From the NCBI RefSeq assembly GCF_030247185.1, contig NC_080571.1, positions 104,987,128-105,051,127 on the forward strand: 64,000 bases of DNA, given 5' to 3'. The translations under genes and the position numbers were made by a program. How positions within the stretch are numbered: position 1 is the first letter of the stretch; every line of letters begins with the position of its first letter. Below, one piece after another: positions 37,301-49,300 of this stretch. Source of the stretch: Malaya genurostris. Lineage: Eukaryota > Arthropoda > Insecta > Diptera > Culicidae. The notes beneath the pieces were generated by a model. It was not told the DNA's origin and did not search any database. It saw only the letters and a list, made by a program, of their open reading frames with translations.

Positions 37301-40300
37301 ATCCTCACTATTCGAAAATTTTCGCACAAATTCTGCTCCGGACCGACATCCATCCACGGCACTTGCTAACTTCGGGAATACTTCCATACATTTGTGTCGG
37401 TAACTTGTTTCCTTGGAACTACACTGTTTCAATAACCACACCACCAAATCCTTCAGCAATCCACCTCGAAATTCTTTAGGTACAATCCGAACTGCACTGG
37501 CTCTGTTAAACAAGTCCTTCCGAATAATCAACACCCGCACCAGGTGATCAATCGTTGCGGACACTTGCTCCAGATTAGTAGTGGAGCTATCAAAATCTTC
37601 CGTCATGATGAAGTTCACACTGAATGCGAAAAATAGAGCGAACCAGTTCCTTTCAATGTGCGTTTCTTCTTCCCGCAACACCCGGTAGATATTATTGAAT
37701 GCCAAAGCTGCTCCCTGGCGCCGGTTGGGGTTCGAATCTAGGCAATAGGTTCGTAACTTTTCCAGTATTACCTTCAAATTAATGCTAGCCAACGCAGTCT
37801 GCTGTCCGGGTAGAGTTTGTTTGATAGTCCATAGCAAAAACTCCCGAATGCACCGAGCTGCCAGATCGCGAATGCTAGTATCGGTGGGATGAGATATCGA
37901 GTTCATGAGACAGTTCGCCAACACCTCCGTACCTTTCAGGCTAATCTTGGACGGTTGTGTCAGATAATGGATGAGTTGGAAGATCAGCGGTTCGAACATC
38001 TGACACACAGCGATGTCCGGGTCTGTGCAGAGCTGCAACATATGGTTGCAGAGTTCGGACCTGCAATGGTCATGAGGTGAAATATGAAAGTAAATTGGTT
38101 ACGAGGAAAGTTACACAGTTTTGATCTATGTTTGAGTTGTAATCTTTTCTAAATTATTCTATCCTGATATTCTAAGCTCTCTATTATATCAAAAAAATAC
38201 TTTTTCACACGTGAAGTAATGGCATGTTTTATTGAACTATTAATTTGTATATTGAATTTACAAGTAAGTTTAAAGTTGTTTTCCGGAATCATGATTTTAC
38301 AAAGTTCATTGAAAGAGCTGTCTATCGCTTTCTACTACCTCTGCCCATCTTTTGGACAAATCACTGGTCGTTTTAAAAAACAACTTGATATCAAATGATT
38401 AGGGCCTTAGTGATGGTTTCAGGAAGTCGAGCAACTCATAATAGATAACGCCTTTCTGCTTCCACAAAACGTAAAGCAGCATTTTTGAACCGTAGATATC
38501 GGATTTCGAAGTTGATGACGCTGCATTTACGGGCGCTCCAGTTTTCTGTGAACGATTTTTCATTCCCAGTCACAGTACAATGTAGGCACGTGCCCGAAAT
38601 CAGAAACAGAAACAAACAAAAAAGTTTGATACGAAGAATACATAGAATAGTGCCATAACTAAAAAAAATGGGGTAAAATACACGACTATAATATTAATAC
38701 ACAACACTGTACTGGCTGACCGGAAAAAGAAAGTACGCGAGCTTGCTATGCTGCCGCTGGATACCGTACGTACTTATTTAGGACGAAAAACACGAACGCA
38801 AGCGCACTTCAAGTACAAGTTCGGCTGGATCCTTTAGCATAGAAGCGCCAGAGAACGGAATGATAACCAGACAATGGACTGGAGTCGTGCTTCGAAGCGA
38901 CACAAGTGCCTGGAAGGGAGGCTCAACAGGGCGGAAAGATCATAATACCGGTTATCTAACAGATCGGCTGAAAAGTTCGTATCGTTTCTATGAGAGGGCA
39001 CCACTAGAATTAAATCCATACCATTTTCAGTTAGTACCAACCTTCAAAAGATACGTGTATAAATTTGACAGCTGTCTGATTATTAGTTTGTGAGATATTG
39101 CATTTTGAGTGAAGCTACTTTTGTTATTGTGAAAAAAATGGAAAAAAAGGAATTTCGTGTGTTGATGAAACACTACTTTTTGATGAAAAAAAGTGCCGCC
39201 GATACTAAAAAATGACTTGATGAGTGTTATCCAGACTCTGCACCGGGCAAAGCAACAATTCGTAAGTGGTTTGCAAAATTTCGTACTGGTCATGTGAGCA
39301 CCGAAGACGATGAACGCAGTGGACGTCCAAAAGAGGCTGTTACCGATGAAAACGTGAAAAAAATCCACAAAATGATTTTCAATGACCGTAAAGTGAAATT
39401 GATCGAGATAGCTGACACCCTAAAGATATCAAAGGAACGTGTTGGACATATTATTCACGAATATTTGGATATGAGAAAGCTTTGTGCAAAATGGGTGCCG
39501 CGTGAGCTCACAATCGATCAAAAACAACGCAGAATTGATGATTCTGAGCAGTGTTTGGAGCTGTTATATCGAAATAAAACCGATTTTTTTCGTCGATATA
39601 TAACAATGGACGAAACATAGCTCCATCACTTCACTCAGGAGTCCAATCGACAGTCAGCTGAGTGGACTGCACGCGATGAACCGAACCCAAAGCGTGGAAA
39701 GACTCAACAATCGGCCGGTAAGGTTATGGCGTCTGTATTTTGGAATTCGCATGGTATAATTTTCAAAAGGGAAAAACCATCAACAGTGACTATTATATAG
39801 CGTTATTAGAGCGTTTGAAGGACGAAATTTAAAAAAAAACGGTTTTGTTTCATGAAGACAATGCACCGTGTCACAAGTCGATGAAAACCATGCTGAAATT
39901 GAACGAATTGGGCTTCGAATTGCTCCCTCATCCAGCGTAATCTCCCGATTTGGCCCCCAGTGACTTTTTCCTGTTCTCAGACCTCAAGAGAATGTTCGCT
40001 GGTAAAAAATTTAGAAGCAATGAAGAGGTAATCGCTGAAACTGAGGCCTATTTTGAGGCAAAGGACAAATCGTACTACAAAAATGGTATCGAAAAGTTGG
40101 AAGATCGCTATAATCGCTGTATCGCCTCTGATGGCAATTATGTTGAATAATAAAAACGAATTTTGGCAAAAAAATGTGTGTTTCTATTAAACGATACGAA
40201 CTTTTCAGCCGAACTGTTAGGACTGTCAAAGTATACTTTTGGAGGACTGTATCAATGCAAGTATTAGGGTGCATCAATGAACCGATTGAAGACCGGAATT

Positions 40301-43300
40301 GCTGTGAAATGGCCATACATGAAGCACATGAGCATCGCTATCATGGTTAAAATAAACGGTTTAGGGTTGCGATTGCTTGCCCATTTACCTTGTTCACCTG
40401 ATTTGGCTTCCTCGAACTGTCATCTGTTCCCAAACCTCAAATCATATCTGAGAACTCGATGTGAATTTCGTTTTGGAATCTTAGACTTACTCTTACTCTT
40501 TCAGTCGTAGACTACGCGGGTCTCTGCTGTGTACAGGAGACGTCTCCATTCAACTCGGTTCATGGCTGTTCGCCGCCAGCCTCGGTAGCTGCGAAGGGTC
40601 CGCAGGTCGTCCTCAATTTGAACGATCCATCTTGCCCGCTGTGCGCCTCTTCTTCTTATACCGGTCGGATCATTATCGAGAATCATTTTAACCGGGTTGT
40701 TCTCCGACATTCCGAACTCCGCCGAAGATGGTTCGCAACACCTTCCGTTCAACAACACCTAGTGCGCGTTGATCCTCCGCAAGCATTGTCCAGGACTCGT
40801 GCCCGTAGAGGATACCGGAAGCGTTCTGCGCAGTCCAAAGTAAGCACGATTTCCTGACAATATGCGTCTCTGAATTTCTCTGCTGGTGTCATTATCGACA
40901 GTCACCAGTGAGGTGAGCCCAAGTACACGAACTCGTCGACCATTTCGATTTCATCACCACCAATCAGAACTCGTAATGGGTGGCTGATACTATCTTCTCT
41001 AGAGCCCCTGCCTTTCATGTACTTTGTCTTTGACACATTGATGTCAAGTCCGATCCGCTTGGCCTCAGCTTTTAGTCCGATGTACGTATCTTCCATCTTC
41101 TCAAAGTTGCGTGCTATAATATCAATATCATCAGCGAAACCAAGTAGCTGGACGGACATTCTGAAAATCGTGCCTCTCGTGTCTATCCTCGCTCTTCTTA
41201 CCACACCCTCCAAAGCAATGTTGAATAGCAGACACAAAAGGCCATCACCATGCCGTAGCCCTCTGCGAGTTTCGAAGGGACTCGAGTTTATTCCCGATAC
41301 TCGAACAACGCACATCACTCGATCCATCGTAGCCTTGACCAATCGTATCAGTTTGTCCGGAAATCCGTAGTCGTGCATGATTTTCCATAGCTGTTCTCGA
41401 TCGATTGTGTCGTAGGCTGATTTGAAATCGATGAATAAGTGATGTGTGGGCACATTGTATTCGCGGCACTTTTGCAAAGTCAAAGCATTACATTCCTTTG
41501 GTGGAATTTGGCCTTTCTGTTTCAACAGACTTCGCAGCCGATTCTTAGTGTACAGAATCATTGCCTGGCTAGTACTATGGATCCTACTGACACTAAGAAT
41601 CCTTCCAGGGCTCGGGGCTCGAACATACGACAACTGGCTTGTAAGACCAGCGTCCTATGCATTGAACCGCCAACCCGGGACACTCTCTTTTGCAACACCT
41701 AGCGGATGGCAAACATTTGGTCCGTGGTAGCGCATTCGCCCATAAATCCTGCCTGATATTGTCCCACGAATTTGTTTGCAATCGGTGAAAGTCGACGGCA
41801 TAAGATTTGGGAGAGTACCTTGTAGGCGGCGTTCAGCAGAGTTATCGCGCGGTAATTGCAGCAATCCAGCTTATCGCCCTTTTTGTAGATGGGACACACG
41901 ATTCCTTCCATCCATTCCTCCGGTGAAAACCCACTGCAGTGCTTTCACTAGTGCATAACCACCGTGTTTTAGTAGCTCGCTTGGTAGTTGGTCAAAGCCA
42001 GCGGCCTTATTATTTTTCAACCGGCTCACCTCCTCCTCGACTTTTTGGAGGTCTAGGACCGGCATTCTATCGTCCTCCGCACTCGTTCCCAAGTTCGTTA
42101 CCGTGCCGCCACTTTCGTATTCCGCCACATCGCCATTGAGGTGCTCGTCGAAATACTGCCGCCACCTCTCGATCACCTCACAGTCGTTCGTGAGAAAATC
42201 CTCGTTGGGCACATATCGGCCTGTGGCACATGGCCTCTGCGCGAACGATTCACCTTCTCGTAGAACTTCCTTGTGCCATTAGCACGGAACAGCTGTTCCA
42301 TCGCTTCGCGATCTCGGTCTTCCTGTTGGCGCTTTTTTTCTACGGGATACCGAATTTAATCTGTTCCACGCCTTTCTGTATCGCTCCTCGTTTGCTCTCG
42401 TCCGGTGTTGCAGCTTGCTCGCCCAAGCTGCATTCTTCTCGGTCACTAACTGTTCACATTCGTCGTCGAACCAGTCGTTCGACACGTTCGGAGCCGCCGT
42501 ACCTAGAGTTGCTGATGCAGTGCTACCTATGGCAGGACGGATATCTCTCCAGCCATCTTCAAGAGTAGCTGCACCAAGCTGCTCTTCCGTTGGTAGTGCC
42601 ACTGCCAACTGCTGCGAGTAATCTTGAGCTACTCCAGCTTCCCGGAGCTGCGCGATATTAAACCGCGACGTTCGGTTTCGACGTTGGGTAGCCACCGTCG
42701 AAAGTTTTGAGCGCATGCATACAGCAACCAAGTAGTGGTCCGAATCTATATTCGCACTGCGGTAGGTGCGAACATTGTTGATGTCCGAGAAAAATTTTCC
42801 GTCGATCAAAACGTGGTCGATTTGGTTTTCGGTCTGTTGGTCAAGTGATCTCCAGGTAGCTTTGTGGATATCCTTGCGGGGAAAGAAGGTGCTTCTGACT
42901 ACCATTCCTCGGGAGGCCGCAAAGTTGACACACCGTTGGCCGTTGTTATTCGATGCAGCATGCAGGCTGTTCGGCCCGATTACCGGTCGGTACATTGCCT
43001 CCCTTCCTACCTGGGCATTCATGTCACCGATGATAATTTTTACGTCTCTGCGTGAGCAGCCGTCATAGGCTTGTTCCAGCTGCAAGTAGAACGCTTCTTT
43101 CTCGTCATCGGGTCTCCCTTCCCCTTACCACCACTCAATTTAATGTTATAATGTTTGAATGTTACAGCTTTGGATATGAGAAGGACAAATAGAACATTTT
43201 CATACTGTGCTCAAATAGCCACACTACTATTCACGGTGGATGCGGAATGGAAGCGACGCAACGAGTGTGCATTGAAAGAAACTAACTGCATACAACTTTG

Positions 43301-46300
43301 TAAACCAACACTGCTTGTCATATAACCGAACATTTTCCGTCTCTTTATAGCTAGCACTTACAGTCTATAGCAATCGCAAAAAGTTCGCATTCCTAATCCT
43401 AAGTTCGAAACCGGATTCTCTCAGCGGTTTTTCTTGCTTGCGAGTAATATCGCCTAAATGTATACTATCCCGAACCTGTTTTGGCTGTTCTATTTTTAGC
43501 TTATGCTCGTGACGTGTTATTTCGAGAAAATCTACATCATATTAAGTTTTCAATGTGCTTTCACTGAGAGTAAAACTAGTTTCCAGTTTGATGTCACACA
43601 GCATTTTTTTTGCTGTCAATTTTGATCTTTTAACCGTTAAAACGACCAAAACGATAGTAAATTAAGTAATCGATATATACGAACAGCACAACATCAAATT
43701 GAGTTTTCTTTTTAATATCACACTCTACTCGGGTTGGCAAGTTACCAACGCCTCTCATTACGTGGAGAAGCTAAAAATTTTAGTTTTGCCCAGTGTAGTG
43801 AGTGACCCATTATTCCAACGGTACCTACTGGTCTGCCCATACTCGCATGTCAGTCCCATATCGATTTTCGCCAATTTTGAGTTCGCTTGAGGAATGAAAT
43901 CTATCCTCAATATACTCTCAGAAATTGCAATTAAAGTTGAGGGTTTGTTCAATGAAATGTGAAAAAAATATCAACTCATGTCTGTCCCATATGCAAATTT
44001 CAATAATGTCGTTTGTTGCGAAATTGGAATAGCAAAGGTGTATTACCGATATTTCATGTAATAATACCATGATTTGGATGGTTAATAAAATTTTGATCGT
44101 CTTTTTCTCGACATGTCGATTTTCCATATGGGACAGATATGCAAGTATGGGCAGTGGTATAAAATATCAAAAATTTTATCCGTTACTACTGACATGATTA
44201 GAAAATTGCGTCACGTGAATAATCTCGGCGTACTTCCTCGCAGAGCAAGATCCGTTCGCTTACGGGCGCTCATGCAAGAGGATGAAATTAAAGGAACCAT
44301 TTATAATAGTTCCGCTCATGTGATGGACGCGGCAGATAATATCAGTCAATGTCAAATTCGGGTTCGCGAATTGATGCCAGAAATGCAAAGTGCGTTAAAA
44401 CGCGGCGATCTTCCGAGTGTTCGGATAATACTATTCCGTTTAACACATTACCGTGAAAGACTAGCCATCGTGGAACCACCGGAAAATCTGAAAGAGACAC
44501 ACGCAACTCTTTCGTTATTAGTACAATTTTCGTTAGAAGATATAGATGATGTTTTGGGTAATTTCCAGAAAAGTGGTGAACAAGCTGTGAACAGTGATGG
44601 TGCGAGATAAGATAATACGGGTGCCATTCCAAAGGATACTCGTCAAATGTCCACGTCTGTAGAAGCCAACCTTCGGGGATTCGACGTCAACGGAGACCCT
44701 ATAAACCAATCGGTAACTGCGAACCTAGCGCCACAAGTAGCTCAGCAGCAATCCAGGGACATGAGCAGCTTGGCAGATGCATCAGCTACACCTCGGAGTA
44801 ACTCAACACGATATGAAAACGAGACGGAAATAAAGTCATTCCAAACCCAGCGCTCGTATCGTGGAAGAGGAGCGAACATTTTGGGTCCTAACCCGACACA
44901 GAGCAACAGGTATTATGGACACGGAGAATGGAGCATGCGGGACCCCACATTCAGCAGCATGCCACTACCACCTTACGTACACCCAAGAGTACAGGAAGGC
45001 TATGCAAGAGAACGAAATCACCTACTACGTGACGAGTTAATTAGACGTTTGAATTGTCAACAGCATGAAAATACAACGGGCCCTTACTGGAGGAAAGAAG
45101 AACACTGAAGGCAATCCATAACTGGCCATTCAGGTACAAAGGGGAGAAGGATGGATAGTCGCTTAACACATTTTTGCAACTAGTCGAGACCTTCGCTGCA
45201 TCAGAGGAAATCGGCAACCAAAGCGAAAAAAAAGGTGGATGCATTGAAACTGACTTTGTTTCACAGAAAAATACAAGACTTTATTTTTATCACGAAATAA
45301 AAATTGTGGATGCATTGAATCTGACTTTGTTTCACAGGAAAATACAAGACTTTATTTTTATCGCGATAACATATATGTTTTTATGTACTAATCGCATCTA
45401 AACTAAATTATCTAGGCTTTGTCACGGTAGATTTTTGATACAAGCCTTCAGAGCCGGAATATTCGATGAACAAGTAGAGGTATGCATTTCCGAGCGTTCC
45501 AATTTTCAGCAGTTCTCCAGTCAGAAAAAATACAACACGACCGCTAAAATCAATGAATCATTCTGAAAATTTCACAAAATATTCTCAACTAAATTTCGAA
45601 GACATTTTCAGGTGTGATATTCTATATTCTGCACCGTTTCCAAGAAAATTTAATTTGAAACGGGAAAATAGCAAAAAACCTACCACTTTACGGTACTGTC
45701 CTCAGCCCTTAAATCTACAGTCACAACAAACCACATCTGAGAACCAACATAACACCCGGAAATCTTCGATTGTAGCACCACCGGCAAGATTGATTTGCTG
45801 GAATTGTGATGCAGAGGGCCACCGATTTATGGATTGCGACAAACCTCAAGCAATACTGTTCTGCTACCGCTGTGAACAAAAAGGTTATTCACTTCGAAAC
45901 TGCCCGACTTGTCTTCAACGGCCGGAAAACTTACTGGTGGGAAACAAATAAGAGAGGGTATAGTATCCTCGCAGTATTTTCATGATCCCTCTACGATAAT
46001 AGATTTAATTCAAATTAGTTCCTTGATCATAAACCCCTAAAATGACAATAGACCTCAAGAACTAGTGCAGGTGTTCGGCAAACACATAACCGGATTGCTC
46101 GATAGTGGAGCTAACTGTTCCATTCTTGGTGGAGACAACGTGAAAATAGTGCAAGATCTGGGGCTGCAGAAGGTCGCACTTGCGGGAAGCATTAAAACAG
46201 TGGACGGTACGGAGCACCGAATTCAATCCGTGGTACGTTTACCAATAGCGTATAACAAGAAGAACGAAGTCATAGCAATGTTAATTCTTCCTACGATGCC

Positions 46301-49300
46301 AACTTGTGTGATATTTGCATGAATTTCTGGAATGCGTTTAACATCAAACCAGTGTGTTGTTCGGCAAACCTAGAACTCGAACCAGAGACCAACCAGACAT
46401 TAGAAAAAAGGAAGCAACTATCGGAGGAAGAAATGTTTAGCTTAAAACGAGTTATTGGCCGTTTTCCAAAAGCTGAACCGGCAAGACTTGGAAGGACTGA
46501 CCGCTTCACTCACCGCATCGATATCGGTGACGCCAAACCACGAAAGCAACGATACTATCCCATGTCTAAATAAGTACTGGAAGAGATCAACAAGGAGATC
46601 GACCGGATGCTACAGCTCGACGTAATAGAAGAGGCGCTGTTCTCACTATGGAATAATCCCTTAGTAGCCGTCAAGAAAAAGACTGGTCAGTATCGCGTTT
46701 GTCTGGATGCCCGTCATCTGAACTCGGTGATGGTAAACGAGGGGTACCCGATTCCACAGATTTCAGCGATAATGAACAATCTCAGCGGATGCACATTCAT
46801 TTCAGCGATTGACTTGAAAGATGCCTTCTGGAAATTACCGTTAGAACCGAATTCTCGTCCATTAACAGCATTCACGGTTCCACAAAGAGGGCACTTTCAA
46901 TTTAAAGTGGTACCGTTTGGCCTCTGCACGGCAAGTCAGGCTTTGGCGCGACTAATGACTCATCTTTTCGCGGACCTCGAGCCACATGTCTTCCATTATC
47001 TGGATGACATCATCATCTGCTCCCGGACCTTCAGCGAACACATTGAGACGCTGGACATAGTTACAAAGCGGCTGACGAAAGCAGGGCTCACGATTTCGAC
47101 TGAAAAATCCAGATTTTGTCTCGAGGAGATCAAGTACCTCGGATATGTTTTAAATCCAAACGGATGGAACGTAGACCAAGATAAAATCGTGTGCATAGTA
47201 CATTTTCCAGTTCCACAGTGCAGGAAAGAGATACAGAGATTTTTAGGAATGTGCAATTGGTACCGAAGGTTCATTGCGAACTTTTCGCGGATCGCAGCAC
47301 CGTTTACAGAGCTGACCAAAATTAAAACCAAGTTCGAGTGGACCAGAGAAGCAGAAGAAGCTTTACTGAAACTCAAATCAGCACTCGTATCAGAACCAGT
47401 TCTAGTCATGCCAGACCATACGAAGAAATTCTCGATTGCATATGACGCAAGTGACGTGGCCATTGGCGCAGTATTGACCCAGGAGCATGAAGGAAAAGAG
47501 CACCCTGTAGCTTACTTATCGCAGAAACTGTCGGCTTCAGAACGAAAATATTCAGTAACCAAGCGAGAGTGTCTTGCCGTGATCAGAATGTTTGTAAATA
47601 TTGGAGACTATTCGACCGCAGAGCAGTTATTTGGAGCCATTTATATTTTTACTATACCTTAACGATCTCAATTTTTTGTTGAAATGTCTGTCTGCTGATG
47701 ATTTCAAGCTATCGCAAACACTCGTTCATAAGATATGAGTACAACATTACGGAAAAAGTGGTGAAACGTGAATCGTTCGTAGAGGACTTAGATATTATTC
47801 TTGGTGCCAAGTTAAACTTCAAAAACCACATCGATCGCTGCAAACTTATAGGCTTGGATCTATTATCTGTTCGTAGGAATGTCTCAAAAGCAATTTTCAT
47901 AATTGATTTGTTATAATCACGTATTGATTGTTCCGAATTATTACAATTAATTTCTACTTTCATCTTCGTAATCTGTGTTATCGTTCCTTTTTGAGACTAC
48001 CTTCCGTCAGAACAATCTATGGATTTAGTGAACCGTTCACTAGTATATGCCGTTTATTCGATAACTTGTCTAATGTCTTCGATTTCCATTTATCTCGAAA
48101 TGTAATGAAATGTAAATGTCGATACAAAAGATGACTGCTGGAGTAGAGGTTTATTTGATTCTCATTTTCAGTGGGCTTTTCCTTGCTCCACATAAATTCA
48201 TAAATAAATAAATAAAAACCCTAAGGCACAACTTTTACCACACCTCAAACCTGGACCATTTCTGCTACTTACCACAGCTTAGTCATCCGGTCGTGATGTT
48301 GTATACCGATTATGTAGAGTATCAACGCATGTAACAGCTCGCATGACGCCATCTTCGTCTTTCGGTCACTGGAACTAATGGCCAAGGTGCAAACCCTCGC
48401 GATGATCGTGTCGAGCCTAATGACAGGCCGAATACCAACCGGGGCAAGCAATTGCAGTGAAATGTTACAGTTGGAATCCAAATCCCACAGCACAAGAGGT
48501 CGCTCAGTATCTTCCTGTTCGTCCACTGATTCGTGGAGAACCATTTTCGTGCACATATGTGGCTCAAGCTGTCCCAAAAACAGAACCACACGGCGTTGAA
48601 ATTTGATTAGCCCCGTTTCAGAACTGTCCAGCGCATGCTGCATTTTAATCTTCTCTATTTTACTACTGGTCAAATTGACACTTCGCTTTCTCTGGAATTT
48701 CGCCAAACGACTGCTCATAATGCCAGACGATACGGTATCTCGCGTTTGAAGGTAGCTATCCAGTAGTGGAAGAGTTTTGGCGATCACCCTCTCACGACTG
48801 TTTTCGGAAATCGATGAATCGTATGCCACCACGCGTTGTACGCACGATAAGGCCATGTTTGCCAACGAAAGCATTCCTTTGCCCAGCTTGAATGATTTTC
48901 GAAAAATTTCGATCATTTCATTCGAATCTTCAAGGAAACTTTCAAGCAAACTAATTGGTGCATTGAGGACGACTCTTAGACAGGTTAACTGAAGCTCCCC
49001 ACTTGAATTGCGTGCTTTGGCAATCTGCAATTCCAGGAAGTACACTAGCAAGTTTGTTGTGGCCATCTTACTAGACGAATGCGGAGTCTAACAGAGAACA
49101 AAAAAAAAAAAAAATACATCGTAAAAAAAATGTGTAGATAATTTCGCAGACAACACACCTGAAAATATTGTAGATGATGGGCATTCACCAAACCTAAATC
49201 TATCAGTTTCACAAATCCACTGACTAGCGGATGAAGTAAGGATTTCTTCACCATGACGTCGAAATAGATCGGTATCCAATCTTCAAAATGATCTCGTATC

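Larger units (their letters stand above)
40480..43127 (-). mobile_element. 5'-truncated non-LTR retrotransposon (RTE/I-like), split by a SINE
   Basis: Read on the minus strand: APE endonuclease C-terminal two thirds (42279-43085), linker, RT (40902-41633) and a C-terminal domain ending at TGA 40501-40503. The 3' tail is a short AAGAGTAAGAGTAAG repeat rather than poly(A), as in RTE and some I-clade elements. The 5' end is truncated inside the endonuclease at about 43127. At least three frameshifts and the SINE at 41478-41686 interrupt it. It lies in DNA-PKcs intron 4, in the same orientation as the gene. Confidence 0.85.
44194..47590 (+). mobile_element. Ty3/gypsy-type LTR retrotransposon remnant, broken at RNase H
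   Basis: Plus-strand order is gag (two frames split by one TAA), a nucleocapsid with zinc knuckles, an aspartic protease, an RT and the beginning of RNase H, the usual Ty3/gypsy order up to that point. Integrase and both LTRs are missing. At about 47590 the reading switches abruptly to a jockey-clade LINE tail. It lies in DNA-PKcs intron 4, opposite to the gene. Confidence 0.85.

Noticed and set aside
41595..41686. tRNA gene on the minus strand
   Set aside because: The tRNA-like head is followed by a SINE body and is flanked by a target duplication.
44113..44193. Upstream start of the gypsy gag at 44113
   Set aside because: This part lies in the right end of the MITE at 43834-44153; the ATG at 44194 is the better start.
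49088..49158. Continuation of DNA-PKcs exon 3 through 49088-49158
   Set aside because: The read-through is Phe-rich from a poly-T/A tract; a GT-AG intron with matching phase removes it and restores similarity to DNA-PKcs.
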